From contig NZ_FNHS01000018.1 of the NCBI RefSeq assembly GCF_900103445.1, forward strand, positions 1 through 64,000: a stretch of DNA of 64,000 bases, read 5' to 3'. The position numbers and the translations under genes are program-made. The notes below the pieces were generated by a model that was given only the letters and a program-made list of their open reading frames with translations, had not been told where the DNA came from and ran no database searches. Source of the stretch: Methylobacterium phyllostachyos. GTDB lineage: Bacteria > Pseudomonadota > Alphaproteobacteria > Rhizobiales > Beijerinckiaceae. Shown in pieces: positions 44,570 through 54,065 of the stretch. Position 1 is the stretch's first letter. Every line of letters starts with the position of its first letter.

Positions 44570-44670
44570 GTGTCCGCTGCCGATGCCGGCGCACGGCACG
44601 TCGGCGCCGCTGCAGCGCCCTGAGCGCAGCGGCGGGTTCCGGGGCACGAACCAAACAGTCAGGGCTCAAC

Positions 44671-44688
44671 GCCCCGCCATCGCGGGGC
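44671..44688 (+). terminator. Hairpin downstream of the reductase gene
   Basis: GCCCCGC / GCGGGGC (7 bp, perfect) with the loop CATC, about 100 bases after the reductase stop, followed by CACCCCTTTCCC. It is a plausible operon terminator. Confidence 0.4.
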
Positions 44689-44843
44689 CACCCCTTTCCC
44701 ACACGGCAGGAAGGGCCGGTCCGCTCGCCAACTCGGTCGGCGGACGACCGATGCGTACCGTGCTGTCGCGTCAGCGCCGGTCCGCTTCTTGCTCGCCCCT
44801 GGCCCAAGGGTGCACTCAAGGCTGCCGAACCGGGAGATCCCGT

Positions 44844-45206
44844 ATGCGTCGATCCCTGCACACGGATCAAGAAATTGCCTTCCTGCTGGACGAGGCCGCG
44901 CGGGGCATCCCCATCGCCGACATCTGCGCGAGCGCTCGTATCTCGCTCGGCACCTTCTATCGCTGGCGGCGTCGGCTCGGCGGCTTGAAGCCCGCGGGCG
45001 TGATCCGGCTCGATCAGGTCGAGCGGGAGAATGCCGGCCTCCGTGCCGAGGTGCACCGACTCCGCGCGGTGCTGCTGAAGCAGCCGTTGCGCGCAGAGCC
45101 GGCGCGACCGATCCCGACGGAGCGCGCGGGCCTGCGCCAGAAACCGAGCCATCGCGGGGCTCACGCCTGCGTCGGCCGGTTCGCCTTCGTACGAAGCGCG
45201 AACTGA
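44844..45206 (+). CDS. Transposase-type helix-turn-helix protein (IS3 OrfA-like, no OrfB)
   Basis: The 120-residue chain begins MRRSLHTDQEIAFLLDEAARG and contains an IS3/IS911-like HTH (IADICASARISLGTFYRWRRRLGG) followed by a leucine-zipper-like stretch (VERENAGLRAEVHRLRAVLLKQ). This is the first ORF of IS3-type elements. No OrfB or inverted repeats follow, and the C-terminal 35 residues are not conserved. It may be a remnant of an old insertion or a free-standing DNA-binding protein. Starts at ATG 44844 behind GGGAG. Confidence 0.6.
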   Translation: MRRSLHTDQEIAFLLDEAARGIPIADICASARISLGTFYRWRRRLGGLKPAGVIRLDQVERENAGLRAEVHRLRAVLLKQPLRAEPARPIPTERAGLRQKPSHRGAHACVGRFAFVRSAN

Positions 45207-45261
45207 GACGCCGGAGCTACCGGCCTCGGTATCACCGGCGGCGCAAACCCGTGGTCCGGAC

Positions 45262-46224
45262 TCAGACGGAGCCAGACGCCGCAGACTCGAGGGCCGCTTT
45301 GGGCATGAGCATATGCACGCCCTTGTTGCCATCGACCGTCTGGGTGATCCGCAGGTTTCCGGCGAGCGAGCACAGCATGTAGGCTTGGTTGCGGGTCAGG
45401 TTGGTCCGGGCGCAGACGAGGCGAACCATCTCGCGCACGGCCTGGCGCATCGCCTCGTCGAGGCTCTCGTGGAGGCCGATCGACATCAGGTCGGTGGGCG
45501 TCTCGGCGAAGGGCCACGCGCCCGGGAGGTCCTTGCGCACGGTGAGTCGGAACGTGCCGGTCAGCCCGGTCTCCAGCGCCGTGATGCAGACCTCGCCGTC
45601 GCCCTGCACGCCGTGGCCGTCGCCCGCGTAGAAGCCGCCGCCGGCGTTGAACACCGGCAGGTAGAGGGTCGTGCCGACGCGCATCTCCTTGTTGTCCATG
45701 TTGCCGCCGAACGCCCGGGGCACCGGCGTGCCGACCCGGCCCCAGCTGGCCGGCGGGGCGGTGCCCAGGATGCCGAAGAACGGATCGAGCGGTAGCTCCG
45801 TGCCCCAGGGCAGGCGGCAGACGCCGCGTGCGGTGTCGATGTCGGCGTGGACGGTCTCGTAATCGGTGAACTCGTCCGGCAGGGTGCCGAGCAGTGGCAG
45901 GATCGCGACGAAACCCCAATCGAGGCGGAACTTCAGGTCGAGGATGTCCACCTGCAGCATGTCGCCGGGCTCGGCGCCCGCCACGTGGACGGGGCCGGTG
46001 ACGAAGTGTGGGCCGGGGCCGCGCTCCAGCGTGTCGAGGGCGTGGAGCAGGTCGGCCGGGACCCGGGCCGGATCGGGATGGAGCGACTCGCGCCCGCCCG
46101 CCGGATGCGAGTGCAGGGTGACGGTGTCGCCCGATTGCACGGTCAGCACCGGCGGCAGGGCGGCATCGAAATAGCCGAGCACCATTGTGTCGGGCGTGGC
46201 GGGGATCTCGTGATGCGTGGGCAC
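45262..46224 (-). CDS. fmdA: Acetamidase/formamidase
   Basis: FmdA hydrolyses formamide or acetamide to ammonia and the acid. The 320-residue chain has the family pattern GYFDAALPPVLTVQSGDTVTL, GPVHVAGAEPGDMLQVDIL, the FFGILGTAPP segment, the RAFGGNMDNKEMRVGTTLYLPVF motif (with Asp/Lys), and GDGHGVQGDGEV. It lies downstream of urtE with a 33-base gap in the same operon, so the amide it breaks down is probably brought in by the adjacent ABC transporter. Confidence 0.93.
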   Translation of the reverse strand: MPTHHEIPATPDTMVLGYFDAALPPVLTVQSGDTVTLHSHPAGGRESLHPDPARVPADLLHALDTLERGPGPHFVTGPVHVAGAEPGDMLQVDILDLKFRLDWGFVAILPLLGTLPDEFTDYETVHADIDTARGVCRLPWGTELPLDPFFGILGTAPPASWGRVGTPVPRAFGGNMDNKEMRVGTTLYLPVFNAGGGFYAGDGHGVQGDGEVCITALETGLTGTFRLTVRKDLPGAWPFAETPTDLMSIGLHESLDEAMRQAVREMVRLVCARTNLTRNQAYMLCSLAGNLRITQTVDGNKGVHMLMPKAALESAASGSV

Positions 46225-46243
46225 GGCGTCTCCTTCGCGGATG

Positions 46244-46953
<710 letters not shown>

Positions 46954-46957
<4 letters not shown>

Positions 46958-47664
46958 CGGCCGAGGAACACCTCGATCACCCGAGCATCGGCCCGCGCGC
47001 CCGCCATGCTGCCCTCGTAGAGGGTCCGCCCCTCGTGCAGCACCGTCACCCGGTCGGCGACGGCCTCGACGAAGGCCATGTCGTGCTCGATCACCAGGAT
47101 CGCCCGGTCGGGCCGGCGCAGGGCCCGGATCAGCGCGGCGGTCTGGGCGGTCTCGGTGTCGGAAAGCCCAGCCACGGGCTCGTCGAGGAGGAGCAGCGCG
47201 GGCTCGGCGGCCAGCACCATGCCGATCTCCAGCCACTGCTTCTCGCCATGCGCGAGGCGGCCGGCCGGCACCTCCGCCCGGGCTCCGAGGCCGATCTCGC
47301 AGAGGAGTGCGGCGATGCGGGCCGGGCGGTCGCGGGCTGGCAGCGCGGGACCGCAGCCGATCTCCAGATTCTCTCGCACGGTGAGGGCCGGGAAGACGCT
47401 GGGCTCCTGGAACTTCCGCCGCACGCCGGCCTTCGCGATCTCGGCCTCCGAGCGCTTGGTGAGATCGACATGATCGCCCAGCATCACCCGCCCGGAGACC
47501 GGCTTGGTGATCCCGGAGATCACGTCGAGCAGCGTGGTCTTGCCGGCGCCGTTCGGGCCGATCACCGCCCGCACCTCGCCGGGATCGACCGCGAGCGAGA
47601 CGCAATCCAGCGCCGTGAACCGGCCGAAGGCGACAGTGAGGGCGTCGACCACGAGGGCGGTCAT
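46954..47664 (-). CDS. urtD: Urea/short-chain amide ABC transporter ATPase UrtD
   Basis: The second ATPase of the importer, 236 residues. It has Walker [19 protein letters not shown], the RKFQEPSVFPALTVRENLEIG segment typical of UrtD, the signature LAHGEKQWLEIGM (an LSHG-type variant common in this subfamily), Walker B LLLLDEPVAGLSD and the switch His IEHDM. It overlaps both neighbours by 4 bases. Confidence 0.95.
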
Positions 47665-48761
47665 GGGGCGCCCCGCAGCCAGGTCGGGCGCGGGCGCCAG
47701 CCCACGAGGTCGAGGAGCCCGTTCGGCAGGACCAGCACCACGAGCAGCACCAGCCCGGACAGGATGAAGGGCCACGCCTCCGGCATCGCGGCGCTGAGCC
47801 AGAACTTCAGGCCGTTGACCAGGATCGCGCCGATCACCGCCCCGCCGAGCCGCCCCAGGCCGCCGATCGCCACCCAGACGGCGATCTCGATGGAGAGGTC
47901 GGGCGCCAGCACCCGCGGGTTGATGATGCCGACCTGCGGCACGTAGAGGATGCCGGCCAGCGCCGCGATCATCGCCGAGAGGCACCAGATCCCGAGCTTG
48001 AGCCGGGTGGTGCTGTAGCCCAGCGTGCGCAGGCGGGTCTCGTCGTCGCGGCAGGCGAGCATCCGCCGGCCGATCGCGCTGCCGACGAGGAGCCGCGTGC
48101 CTGTGAGCACCCCCGCCAGCGTCAGGAGGGCGGCGACCGCCAGCCCGGTGACCACCCCGGGGGAGCCCATCGGCCAGCCGAACAGCAGCGGGAAGCCGGT
48201 CATGCCGTTGTTGCCGCCGAGCCCGGTATCGTTGCGATACATCAGCAGCATCGAGACGTAGACGAGCGCCTGGCTGATGATCGAGAAATAGACGCCGTTG
48301 ACCCGCGAGCGGAACGAGGCGAACCCGAACACGAAGGCCACGAGGCCGGCGACCGCCAGGGCCAGCACGAGGGCGTAAGCCGCGTGGTCGAGGCCGGTCC
48401 AGTAGGCCGGCAGGCGCGTCCAGCCCATGAACTGCACGAAGTCCGGCAGCACGCCGGTAGCGGCCACGCCCTGGGCCAGCAGGTGCATGGCGCAGACATA
48501 GCCGCCGATGGCGAAGAACAGCCCGTGCCCCAGGCTGAGGATGCCGAGATAGCCCCAGACCAGATCGAGGGAGACGGCCAGGATCGCGAAGGCGGCGAGC
48601 TGGCCGAGCGCATTGACGAGGTACGGGGCGGGTGGCGCCACCACGAGAGCCGCCGCGGCGGCGAGGCAGAGCCCGACGAGCCCGGCGACCAGAGGGTCGC
48701 GCACGGCGCGGCGGGCGGGTCCGGCAGGAGTCGCAAGAGTGGTCGGCATCCCGCCGCTCAT
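47661..48761 (-). CDS. urtC: Urea/short-chain amide ABC transporter permease UrtC
   Basis: This 366-residue inner-membrane permease of the LivM/UrtC type has about ten spans. Key segments are LVWGYLGILSLGHGLFFAIGGYVCAM, GLGGNNGMTGFPLLFGWPMG (the UrtC-specific loop), and RTLGYSTTRLKLGIWCLSAMIAALAGILYVP. The two possible starts are ATG 48761 and ATG 48749; 48761 overlaps the urtB stop as ATGA. Confidence 0.94.
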   Translation of the reverse strand: MSGGMPTTLATPAGPARRAVRDPLVAGLVGLCLAAAAALVVAPPAPYLVNALGQLAAFAILAVSLDLVWGYLGILSLGHGLFFAIGGYVCAMHLLAQGVAATGVLPDFVQFMGWTRLPAYWTGLDHAAYALVLALAVAGLVAFVFGFASFRSRVNGVYFSIISQALVYVSMLLMYRNDTGLGGNNGMTGFPLLFGWPMGSPGVVTGLAVAALLTLAGVLTGTRLLVGSAIGRRMLACRDDETRLRTLGYSTTRLKLGIWCLSAMIAALAGILYVPQVGIINPRVLAPDLSIEIAVWVAIGGLGRLGGAVIGAILVNGLKFWLSAAMPEAWPFILSGLVLLVVLVLPNGLLDLVGWRPRPTWLRGAP

Positions 48762-50377
48762 CGCCGCCGCCGCACCGCGAACAGCCCCTCGGGCCGGCGC
48801 TGCAGGAACAGGATGATGCCGACCAGCACGATCACCTTGGCGGCGACCGCGCCCGAGATCGGCTCGATCAGCACATTGGCGCCGCCGACCCCGAGGGCCG
48901 CCACCAGGGTCCCGACGAGGCTGCCGACGCCGCCCAGCACCACGACCATGAAGCTGTCGACGATGAAGCCCGAGCCCATGCCGGGATTGACGCTGTAGAT
49001 CGGGCACAGCGCCACACCGGCGAGCCCCGCGAGGCCGGAGCCCAGCCCGAAGGCGAGGCGGTCGATCCGGCGGGTCGGCAGGCCGAGGCAGGCCGCCATG
49101 TCGCGGTTCTGGGTCACTGCGCGGATGTCGAGGCCGAGCGGGGTGCGGCGCAGGATCAGCAGGGTCACCACCAGGGTCGCGACCGCGAAGGCGATGGCGA
49201 ACAGGCGGTTCCAGGTCACGACGAAGTCGGCGTAGAGCGGGACCCCACCGCTGACATAGGCCGGCATGACGAATTGCAGGTTCTGCGTGCCGACCGTCAC
49301 GCGCACGAGGTTCACCAGGAACAGGCTCACCGCCCAGGTGGCCAGCAGGCTCATGAGCGGCCGCCGGTAGAGGTGGCGCAGGATCAGCGTCTCGACCACG
49401 ATCCCCACCAGGGCGACCGCCCCGAAAGCCACCGGGATTGCCGCCACCAGGTAGAAGTCGAGCAGGCCGGGGGCGAAGCGGCGGAAGGCCTCCTGCACGC
49501 CGTAGGTGGCGTAGGCGCCGAGCATGATGAACTCGCCCTGGGCGAGGTTGATCACGCCCATCAGCCCGAAGATGATCGCGAGCCCGGCCGCCGCCATGAA
49601 CAGGATGCTGGCGAAGCTCAGGCCATTGTAGACGACCGCGAGCCCGTCGCCGATCGCCACAGCCCGGGAGACCTGCGCGAGCCCCGCATCGAGCGCCGCC
49701 CGGAAGGCCGGATCGGAGGCGTAGGCGGGGTCGCCCTTGAGGGCCGCGAGCCGTGCCTGCGCGGTCCCCGAGGGACTGGCCGCCACGGCGGCGATCGCCG
49801 CCCGGCGTCGGGCCGGATCGGGCGACGACAGGGCGGCCGCCTGGGCGAGGCCGGTGATCGTCGCTTTGAGGGCCGCATCCGTCTCCGTATCCCGCGCCCG
49901 GTCGAGCACGGCTGCCGGAACGGTGGCGATGCGGCGCTCCACGACCGCCAGCCCGGCACTGCGGGCGGCGGGATCCGGGCCGGTCAGCAGGGCGATAATG
50001 CCCCGCGCGGTCTCGACGGCGGCGCGCTGGCGAAGGCCAAGAACCGGCGCGCGCGCCTTCGGGGCCGGCCGCACCGCGCCGGTGAGCGCGTCATGACCCT
50101 CCGGCGCGCCGGGCCGGTCGAGCAGGAGGGTGCCGTCCGCCGGGCAGGACAGGCGGCGCTCGGCCAGCGCGCCGAGGAGGCCGCCAGCGAAGGTGAGATC
50201 GTCCGCCGGCAGGTCGCCGCCGACCTGCACAAGGCCCTCGGCCGCGCGGACCTGCGCAGCGCCATCCCCGCACAGATCCGCCGCGAAGCGCGTCCGGTCG
50301 AGGGGCGCGGCGCAGGCCGGGACCGCCAGCAGTGCGAGACAGCAGAGGGCCAGGAGCGCGCGGAGCAGCTCAGCCAT
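48758..50377 (-). CDS. urtB: Urea/short-chain amide ABC transporter permease UrtB
   Basis: This 539-residue permease of the LivH/UrtB type has a signal-like N-terminus (LRALLALCCLALLAVPACA), a periplasmic extension of about 220 residues that is usual in UrtB, then the membrane domain: AIIFGLMGVINLAQGEFIMLGAY, LLATWAVSLFLVNLVRVTVG, and the conserved DIRAVTQNRDMAACLGL loop. The final part contains VDSFMVVVLGGVGSLVGTLVAA. It overlaps urtA by 8 bases. Confidence 0.94.
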   Translation of the reverse strand: MAELLRALLALCCLALLAVPACAAPLDRTRFAADLCGDGAAQVRAAEGLVQVGGDLPADDLTFAGGLLGALAERRLSCPADGTLLLDRPGAPEGHDALTGAVRPAPKARAPVLGLRQRAAVETARGIIALLTGPDPAARSAGLAVVERRIATVPAAVLDRARDTETDAALKATITGLAQAAALSSPDPARRRAAIAAVAASPSGTAQARLAALKGDPAYASDPAFRAALDAGLAQVSRAVAIGDGLAVVYNGLSFASILFMAAAGLAIIFGLMGVINLAQGEFIMLGAYATYGVQEAFRRFAPGLLDFYLVAAIPVAFGAVALVGIVVETLILRHLYRRPLMSLLATWAVSLFLVNLVRVTVGTQNLQFVMPAYVSGGVPLYADFVVTWNRLFAIAFAVATLVVTLLILRRTPLGLDIRAVTQNRDMAACLGLPTRRIDRLAFGLGSGLAGLAGVALCPIYSVNPGMGSGFIVDSFMVVVLGGVGSLVGTLVAALGVGGANVLIEPISGAVAAKVIVLVGIILFLQRRPEGLFAVRRRR

Positions 50378-51596
50378 AGGGGCTGAACGGGACCGGCGCG
50401 GGGGCGTTCGGGGATTGCCAGAGCACGTCGAAGCCGCGCTTCTCGTTGACCGAGCCGATGAACACGCCGCGGGAGACGTAATTGTTCTCCCCCGTCATGG
50501 TGAGCGTGTAGCCGGACGGATCGTCGAAGCTCAGCCCCGCGAAAGCCTTGCGTACCTCCGGCACCGCGAAGGAGCCGGCCTTGGCGGCGGCGAGCGCCCA
50601 GAGGTTGACGCTGTCATAGGCCGAGACCATCGGGTCGATCACCGTGTCGGCGCTGAACGGGACGTTCTTGGCCTTCACGTAGGCGGCCCAGTCGGCGAGG
50701 AATTTCTGGTTCCGCTCGCCCTTGGCGGCCTGAAGATAGGCCCAGCAGTTGAGGTGGCCGACGAGCTTTCCGGTATCGAGCCCTTCGAGGTCGGCCTCCA
50801 CCATGTCGAGGCCGAGGATCGGCACGTCGGTGGCGCTGATGCCCTGGTTGGCGAACTCGCGCAGGAAGTCGGGGATCGAGGAGCCCACGACGGTGAGCAC
50901 CACGATCGGCTGGCCGCCGGGCTGGCTGGCGAAGCTGCGGACCTGATTCACCAGCGTCTGGAAGTTCGAGAAGCCGAACGGCACGTATTCCTCGCGCCAC
51001 GCGGTCTCCGGGATGCCCTTGCTTGTCCAGTAGCCCTTCAGCTGCTTGTTGATCGTGCGCGGCCAGACATAATCCGAGCCGATCATGAAGAAGCGCTTCG
51101 CGCCGACCCCGTCCGGGCCCATCAGGTAATCGACCGCCGGCAGCACGGAACTCGCGGGCGGCGAATTCACGTAGACGACGTTCTTGGAGTTCTCGTCACC
51201 CTCGAAGTGGAGCGGGTAGAACAGCAGCCCGTCATTCTGCTCGACCACCGGCAGCACCGACTTGCGCGACACGGAGGTCCAGCAGCCGAACAGGGCCGCG
51301 ACCTTCTCCTGCTGGAGCATCTGCCGTCCGATCTGCGCGTAGAGCGGCCAGTCCGAGGCGGGATCGGAGGTCACGACCTCGATCTGGCGGCCGTTGACGC
51401 CGCCGCGCCCGTTGATCGCGTCGGCGGCCATGCGGACCACGTGGTTCAGCCGGCCCTCGAGATTGGCCATCGTGCCCGACGACGAGAACAGGCAGCCGAG
51501 CTTGACGGTGTCGGCCGCAGCGGCTGGCCGGATGAGGGCGGGGGCTGCCAGCAGCGCCGCCGTGCCGACGAAGCTTCGCCGCGTGAGAACTGTCAT
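50370..51596 (-). CDS. urtA: Urea/short-chain amide ABC transporter binding protein UrtA
   Basis: The periplasmic binding protein of the importer, 408 residues. It begins with a Tat-type signal (RRSFVGTAALLAAPALIRP). It contains KLGCLFSSSGTMANLEGRL, DPASDWPLYAQIGRQML, FGCWTSVSRKSVLPVVEQNDGLLFYPLHFEG (the hallmark of UrtA/FmdD proteins), and IGSDYVWPRTIN. In Methylophilus a related set (FmdDEF) imports short-chain amides; with fmdA in the operon, short-chain amides are a likely ligand besides urea. ATG 51596 opens the signal peptide. Confidence 0.94.
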   Translation of the reverse strand: MTVLTRRSFVGTAALLAAPALIRPAAAADTVKLGCLFSSSGTMANLEGRLNHVVRMAADAINGRGGVNGRQIEVVTSDPASDWPLYAQIGRQMLQQEKVAALFGCWTSVSRKSVLPVVEQNDGLLFYPLHFEGDENSKNVVYVNSPPASSVLPAVDYLMGPDGVGAKRFFMIGSDYVWPRTINKQLKGYWTSKGIPETAWREEYVPFGFSNFQTLVNQVRSFASQPGGQPIVVLTVVGSSIPDFLREFANQGISATDVPILGLDMVEADLEGLDTGKLVGHLNCWAYLQAAKGERNQKFLADWAAYVKAKNVPFSADTVIDPMVSAYDSVNLWALAAAKAGSFAVPEVRKAFAGLSFDDPSGYTLTMTGENNYVSRGVFIGSVNEKRGFDVLWQSPNAPAPVPFSPYG

Positions 51597-52069
51597 CGGA
51601 CCCGAAGCTCCTGTGAAGGACGAACCGATTGTCGGCCGCCGTCCAGGAGACGGAAAGGTCAAAGAGACTGCAGGTCCGCGTGGGCCTTGCGCGTATTGGC
51701 AGCACTTGTTCGCGCAGTGGGCCGCTTTCAGTGGAAAACGTCAAAATTGACGCTTCGAATACGTGCGCGCCTGTCGTTTGCCTTGGGTCAGCGCCGCTTG
51801 GCACGACCTGCGTGGGTCTGAGCCGCGAACGCCGCCCGACCGAACCGCGCACCACAGCTGGCACGCTTCTTGTGACGTTGCCGCCAGCGCAGCGTCGCCC
51901 TGGGCGGCGGCTCCAGGTTGGCGTGCCGTCGAAACCCTGAGGTGCCGGGAGACCGGATCTCTTCGACCGCTTCGGCCCTGTCCCGAGCCCAAGATCTTCG
52001 CGCGTCCGGCCGCAAGCCGACACGCACCGCCCGAAAGTCTCCGCCATCCGCCTCCTGAGGAGAGCCGCC
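51597..52069. other. Divergent control region between urtA and the NitT-type ABC operon
   Basis: This 473-base region carries the promoters of two nitrogen-related operons. It holds a near-consensus sigma-54 promoter (51859) pointing to the plus-strand operon and another TGGCACGAC at 51799 without a proper -12 box. No gene-like frame is present. Confidence 0.6.
51859..51874 (+). promoter_or_regulatory. Candidate sigma-54 promoter for the NitT-type ABC operon
   Basis: TGGCACG, four bases, TTGTG. The -24 box is perfect and spaced exactly; the -12 dinucleotide is GT instead of GC. The start codon at 52070 is about 195 bases downstream, so the leader would be long. Confidence 0.42.
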
Positions 52070-53134
52070 ATGTGCGACCGTCACGGCGACTACCGCGTTC
52101 CCAAGTTCACGCCCGACTTCTCACAGTTCAAGCCCAGCCGCAGGCGCTTCCTCGGCGGCACCGCCGCCGCGCTCACCGTCGCGGTGGGTCCCGGCATGAT
52201 CGGCCGGGCCGCGGCGGCCACCGGCATCCGGGCGACCCACGGGACCGGCTTCTGCAACCTGAACTTCTTCCTGGCCGAGGCGATGCAGCTCGCCAAGGAT
52301 GACGGGCTGACGATCGACTTCGTGAACACCCCGACCTTCTCGGATCAGGTCACCTTCCTCGGGATGGGCCAAGTCGATGCCGGCGTGATGCCCTATACGA
52401 GCTTCATGGCGCTCTACGATGCGGGTGCCCCGGTGAAGATCGTGGCCGGCGGCGGCATCGAGGGCTGCGTGCTGGTGGCCCAGCCCGGGCTCGACAGCCC
52501 GGATAAGCTGAAGGGCAAGACGCTCGGCACCTTCCAGCTCGATACGCTCGAGGTCCTGCCCTACGATTGGCTGAAGAAGAACGGCGTCGCCTTCAAGGAC
52601 ATCACGGTCCGCTACATGGGCTCGACCCCGGAGGCCGTGGAGGCGTTCCGCGCCGGGGCGCTCGACATCATCTCGACGATCGAGCCCTACGGCACGGCGC
52701 TGCTCACCGACGTGAAGGGCGCGGTGAAGCTCTCCGACGGCACCGACATCTACGGCAAGGGCTACACCGATTGCGTGCTGGCCGTGCGCGACGAGCTGAT
52801 CGCCAAGAACCCGGCTGCGGTAAAGGCCCTGATCAAGGGGATGATGAAGGCGCAGGCCCTGGCCGAGAGCGACCCCCAGGCCGCCCTGAACAAGCTCGTC
52901 GGCTCCTACTACAAGACCTCGATGAGCAACGCTCAGCTCGCCATGGGCCGGCAGCCCTCGGTGGTGGACGCCCGCAACCAGACGCAGTTCATCCTCGACC
53001 GGACCGATTCCGTCGCCGAGATGGGCTACATCAAGAAGAAGCCCGGCCGCGACGCGATCGACTGGACCCTCCTGGAACAGGTCATCGCCGAGAACCCGGA
53101 CCTTTACGGCAAGCTCAAGCTGAAGTCGGCCTGA
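52070..53134 (+). CDS. ABC transporter substrate-binding protein, NitT/TauT type, Tat-exported
   Basis: The periplasmic solute receptor of an SsuA/TauA-type importer, 354 residues. The N-terminus is a Tat signal (SRRRFLGGTAAALTVAVG, with RRRFLGG). The mature part has the NMT1-like layout: IRATHGTGFCNLNFFLAEAM, GMGQVDAGVMPYTSFMAL, LKGKTLGTFQLDTLEVLPYDWL, FRAGALDIISTIEPYGTAL. The ligand is unknown; related proteins bind pyrimidine precursors, taurine or nitrate. It is the first gene of an operon with a permease, an ATPase and two catabolic enzymes. ATG 52070 gives a short N-terminal tail ahead of the twin Arg. Confidence 0.9.
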   Translation: MCDRHGDYRVPKFTPDFSQFKPSRRRFLGGTAAALTVAVGPGMIGRAAAATGIRATHGTGFCNLNFFLAEAMQLAKDDGLTIDFVNTPTFSDQVTFLGMGQVDAGVMPYTSFMALYDAGAPVKIVAGGGIEGCVLVAQPGLDSPDKLKGKTLGTFQLDTLEVLPYDWLKKNGVAFKDITVRYMGSTPEAVEAFRAGALDIISTIEPYGTALLTDVKGAVKLSDGTDIYGKGYTDCVLAVRDELIAKNPAAVKALIKGMMKAQALAESDPQAALNKLVGSYYKTSMSNAQLAMGRQPSVVDARNQTQFILDRTDSVAEMGYIKKKPGRDAIDWTLLEQVIAENPDLYGKLKLKSA

Positions 53135-53138
53135 GCGG

Positions 53139-54065
53139 ATGGCCGTCGATCTCGCGCGCGCCGCCGTCCCGCACGTCCGGCCGCGCCTCCCGTTCGGTCA
53201 GCGCCTCGCGCTGCCCGACGGCTTCGTCCCGCTCCTGCAACGGACCGGCTGGATGCTGGTCTCGGTCGGCTGCTTCGCCGGCCTCTGGGAGCTGCTCTGG
53301 GCGTTCGGCATCGCCGACGCCAAGCTCCTGCCGCCGCCGCACATCTTCCTCGGCAACCTCGCCGAGCAGGCGCGCTTCTTCAACACCGCCCAGCGCTGGC
53401 AGATCGGCACCGGGATGAACGCGGGCCCGAGCCCCGCCATGGCGGTGTTGATCACGGTCCTCGCCTCCACGGGTCGGGTCCTGGCGGGCCTCGCCCTGGC
53501 CGCCACCCTGTCGATCCTGGTGGGCGTGGCGATCCGCTACGTCGTGCTGGTGGAGCGGCTGACGCTGCCGACCATCACGCTGCTGGCGCCGGTCTCGCCG
53601 ATCGCGTGGCTGCCGGTGGCGATCTTCATGTTCGGGATCGGCAACGCCCCGGCGATCTTCATGGTGTTCATCGCCCTGTTCTTCACGATGGTCCTCTCGA
53701 CCATCCACCAGATCGACGGGGTCAACCGGAACTACATCAACGTCGCCCGGACCATGGGGGCGTCGAAGCGCCAGATCTACGCGCGGGTGATCGTGCCGGC
53801 GATCCTGCCGGGGCTGCTTGCGGTGCTCCGCCTCAACCTGTTCGGCGCCTGGATGGTGGTGCTCGTCGCCGAGGCGACCGGCGTCGGCTACGGGCTCGGC
53901 CAGGTGATCATGCTGGCGCGCAATACCTTCAACCCGTCGCTGGTCTTCTTCACCATCACGCTGATCGGCCTGCTCGGCTTCGCCTTCGACCTGCTGTTCC
54001 GTCTGGTCCAGCGGCGGATGCTGTACTGGCTGCCACGCGACGCGGGGTCCTCCCTTGGTCTCTGA
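53139..54065 (+). CDS. ABC transporter permease, NitT/TauT type
   Basis: This 308-residue membrane protein has six or so spans, and the conserved permease loop reads INVARTMGASKRQIYARVIVPAILPGLLAVLRL (the EAA region), followed by AWMVVLVAEATGVGYGLGQVIMLA. It belongs to the BPD_transp_1 family of SsuC/TauC. It starts 4 bases after the binding protein gene and overlaps the ATPase gene start by 11 bases. Confidence 0.93.
   Translation: MAVDLARAAVPHVRPRLPFGQRLALPDGFVPLLQRTGWMLVSVGCFAGLWELLWAFGIADAKLLPPPHIFLGNLAEQARFFNTAQRWQIGTGMNAGPSPAMAVLITVLASTGRVLAGLALAATLSILVGVAIRYVVLVERLTLPTITLLAPVSPIAWLPVAIFMFGIGNAPAIFMVFIALFFTMVLSTIHQIDGVNRNYINVARTMGASKRQIYARVIVPAILPGLLAVLRLNLFGAWMVVLVAEATGVGYGLGQVIMLARNTFNPSLVFFTITLIGLLGFAFDLLFRLVQRRMLYWLPRDAGSSLGL

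Noticed and set aside
51798-51813. TGGCACGACCTGCG as a further sigma-54 promoter
   Set aside because: The GC lies 8 rather than 10 bases after the GG.
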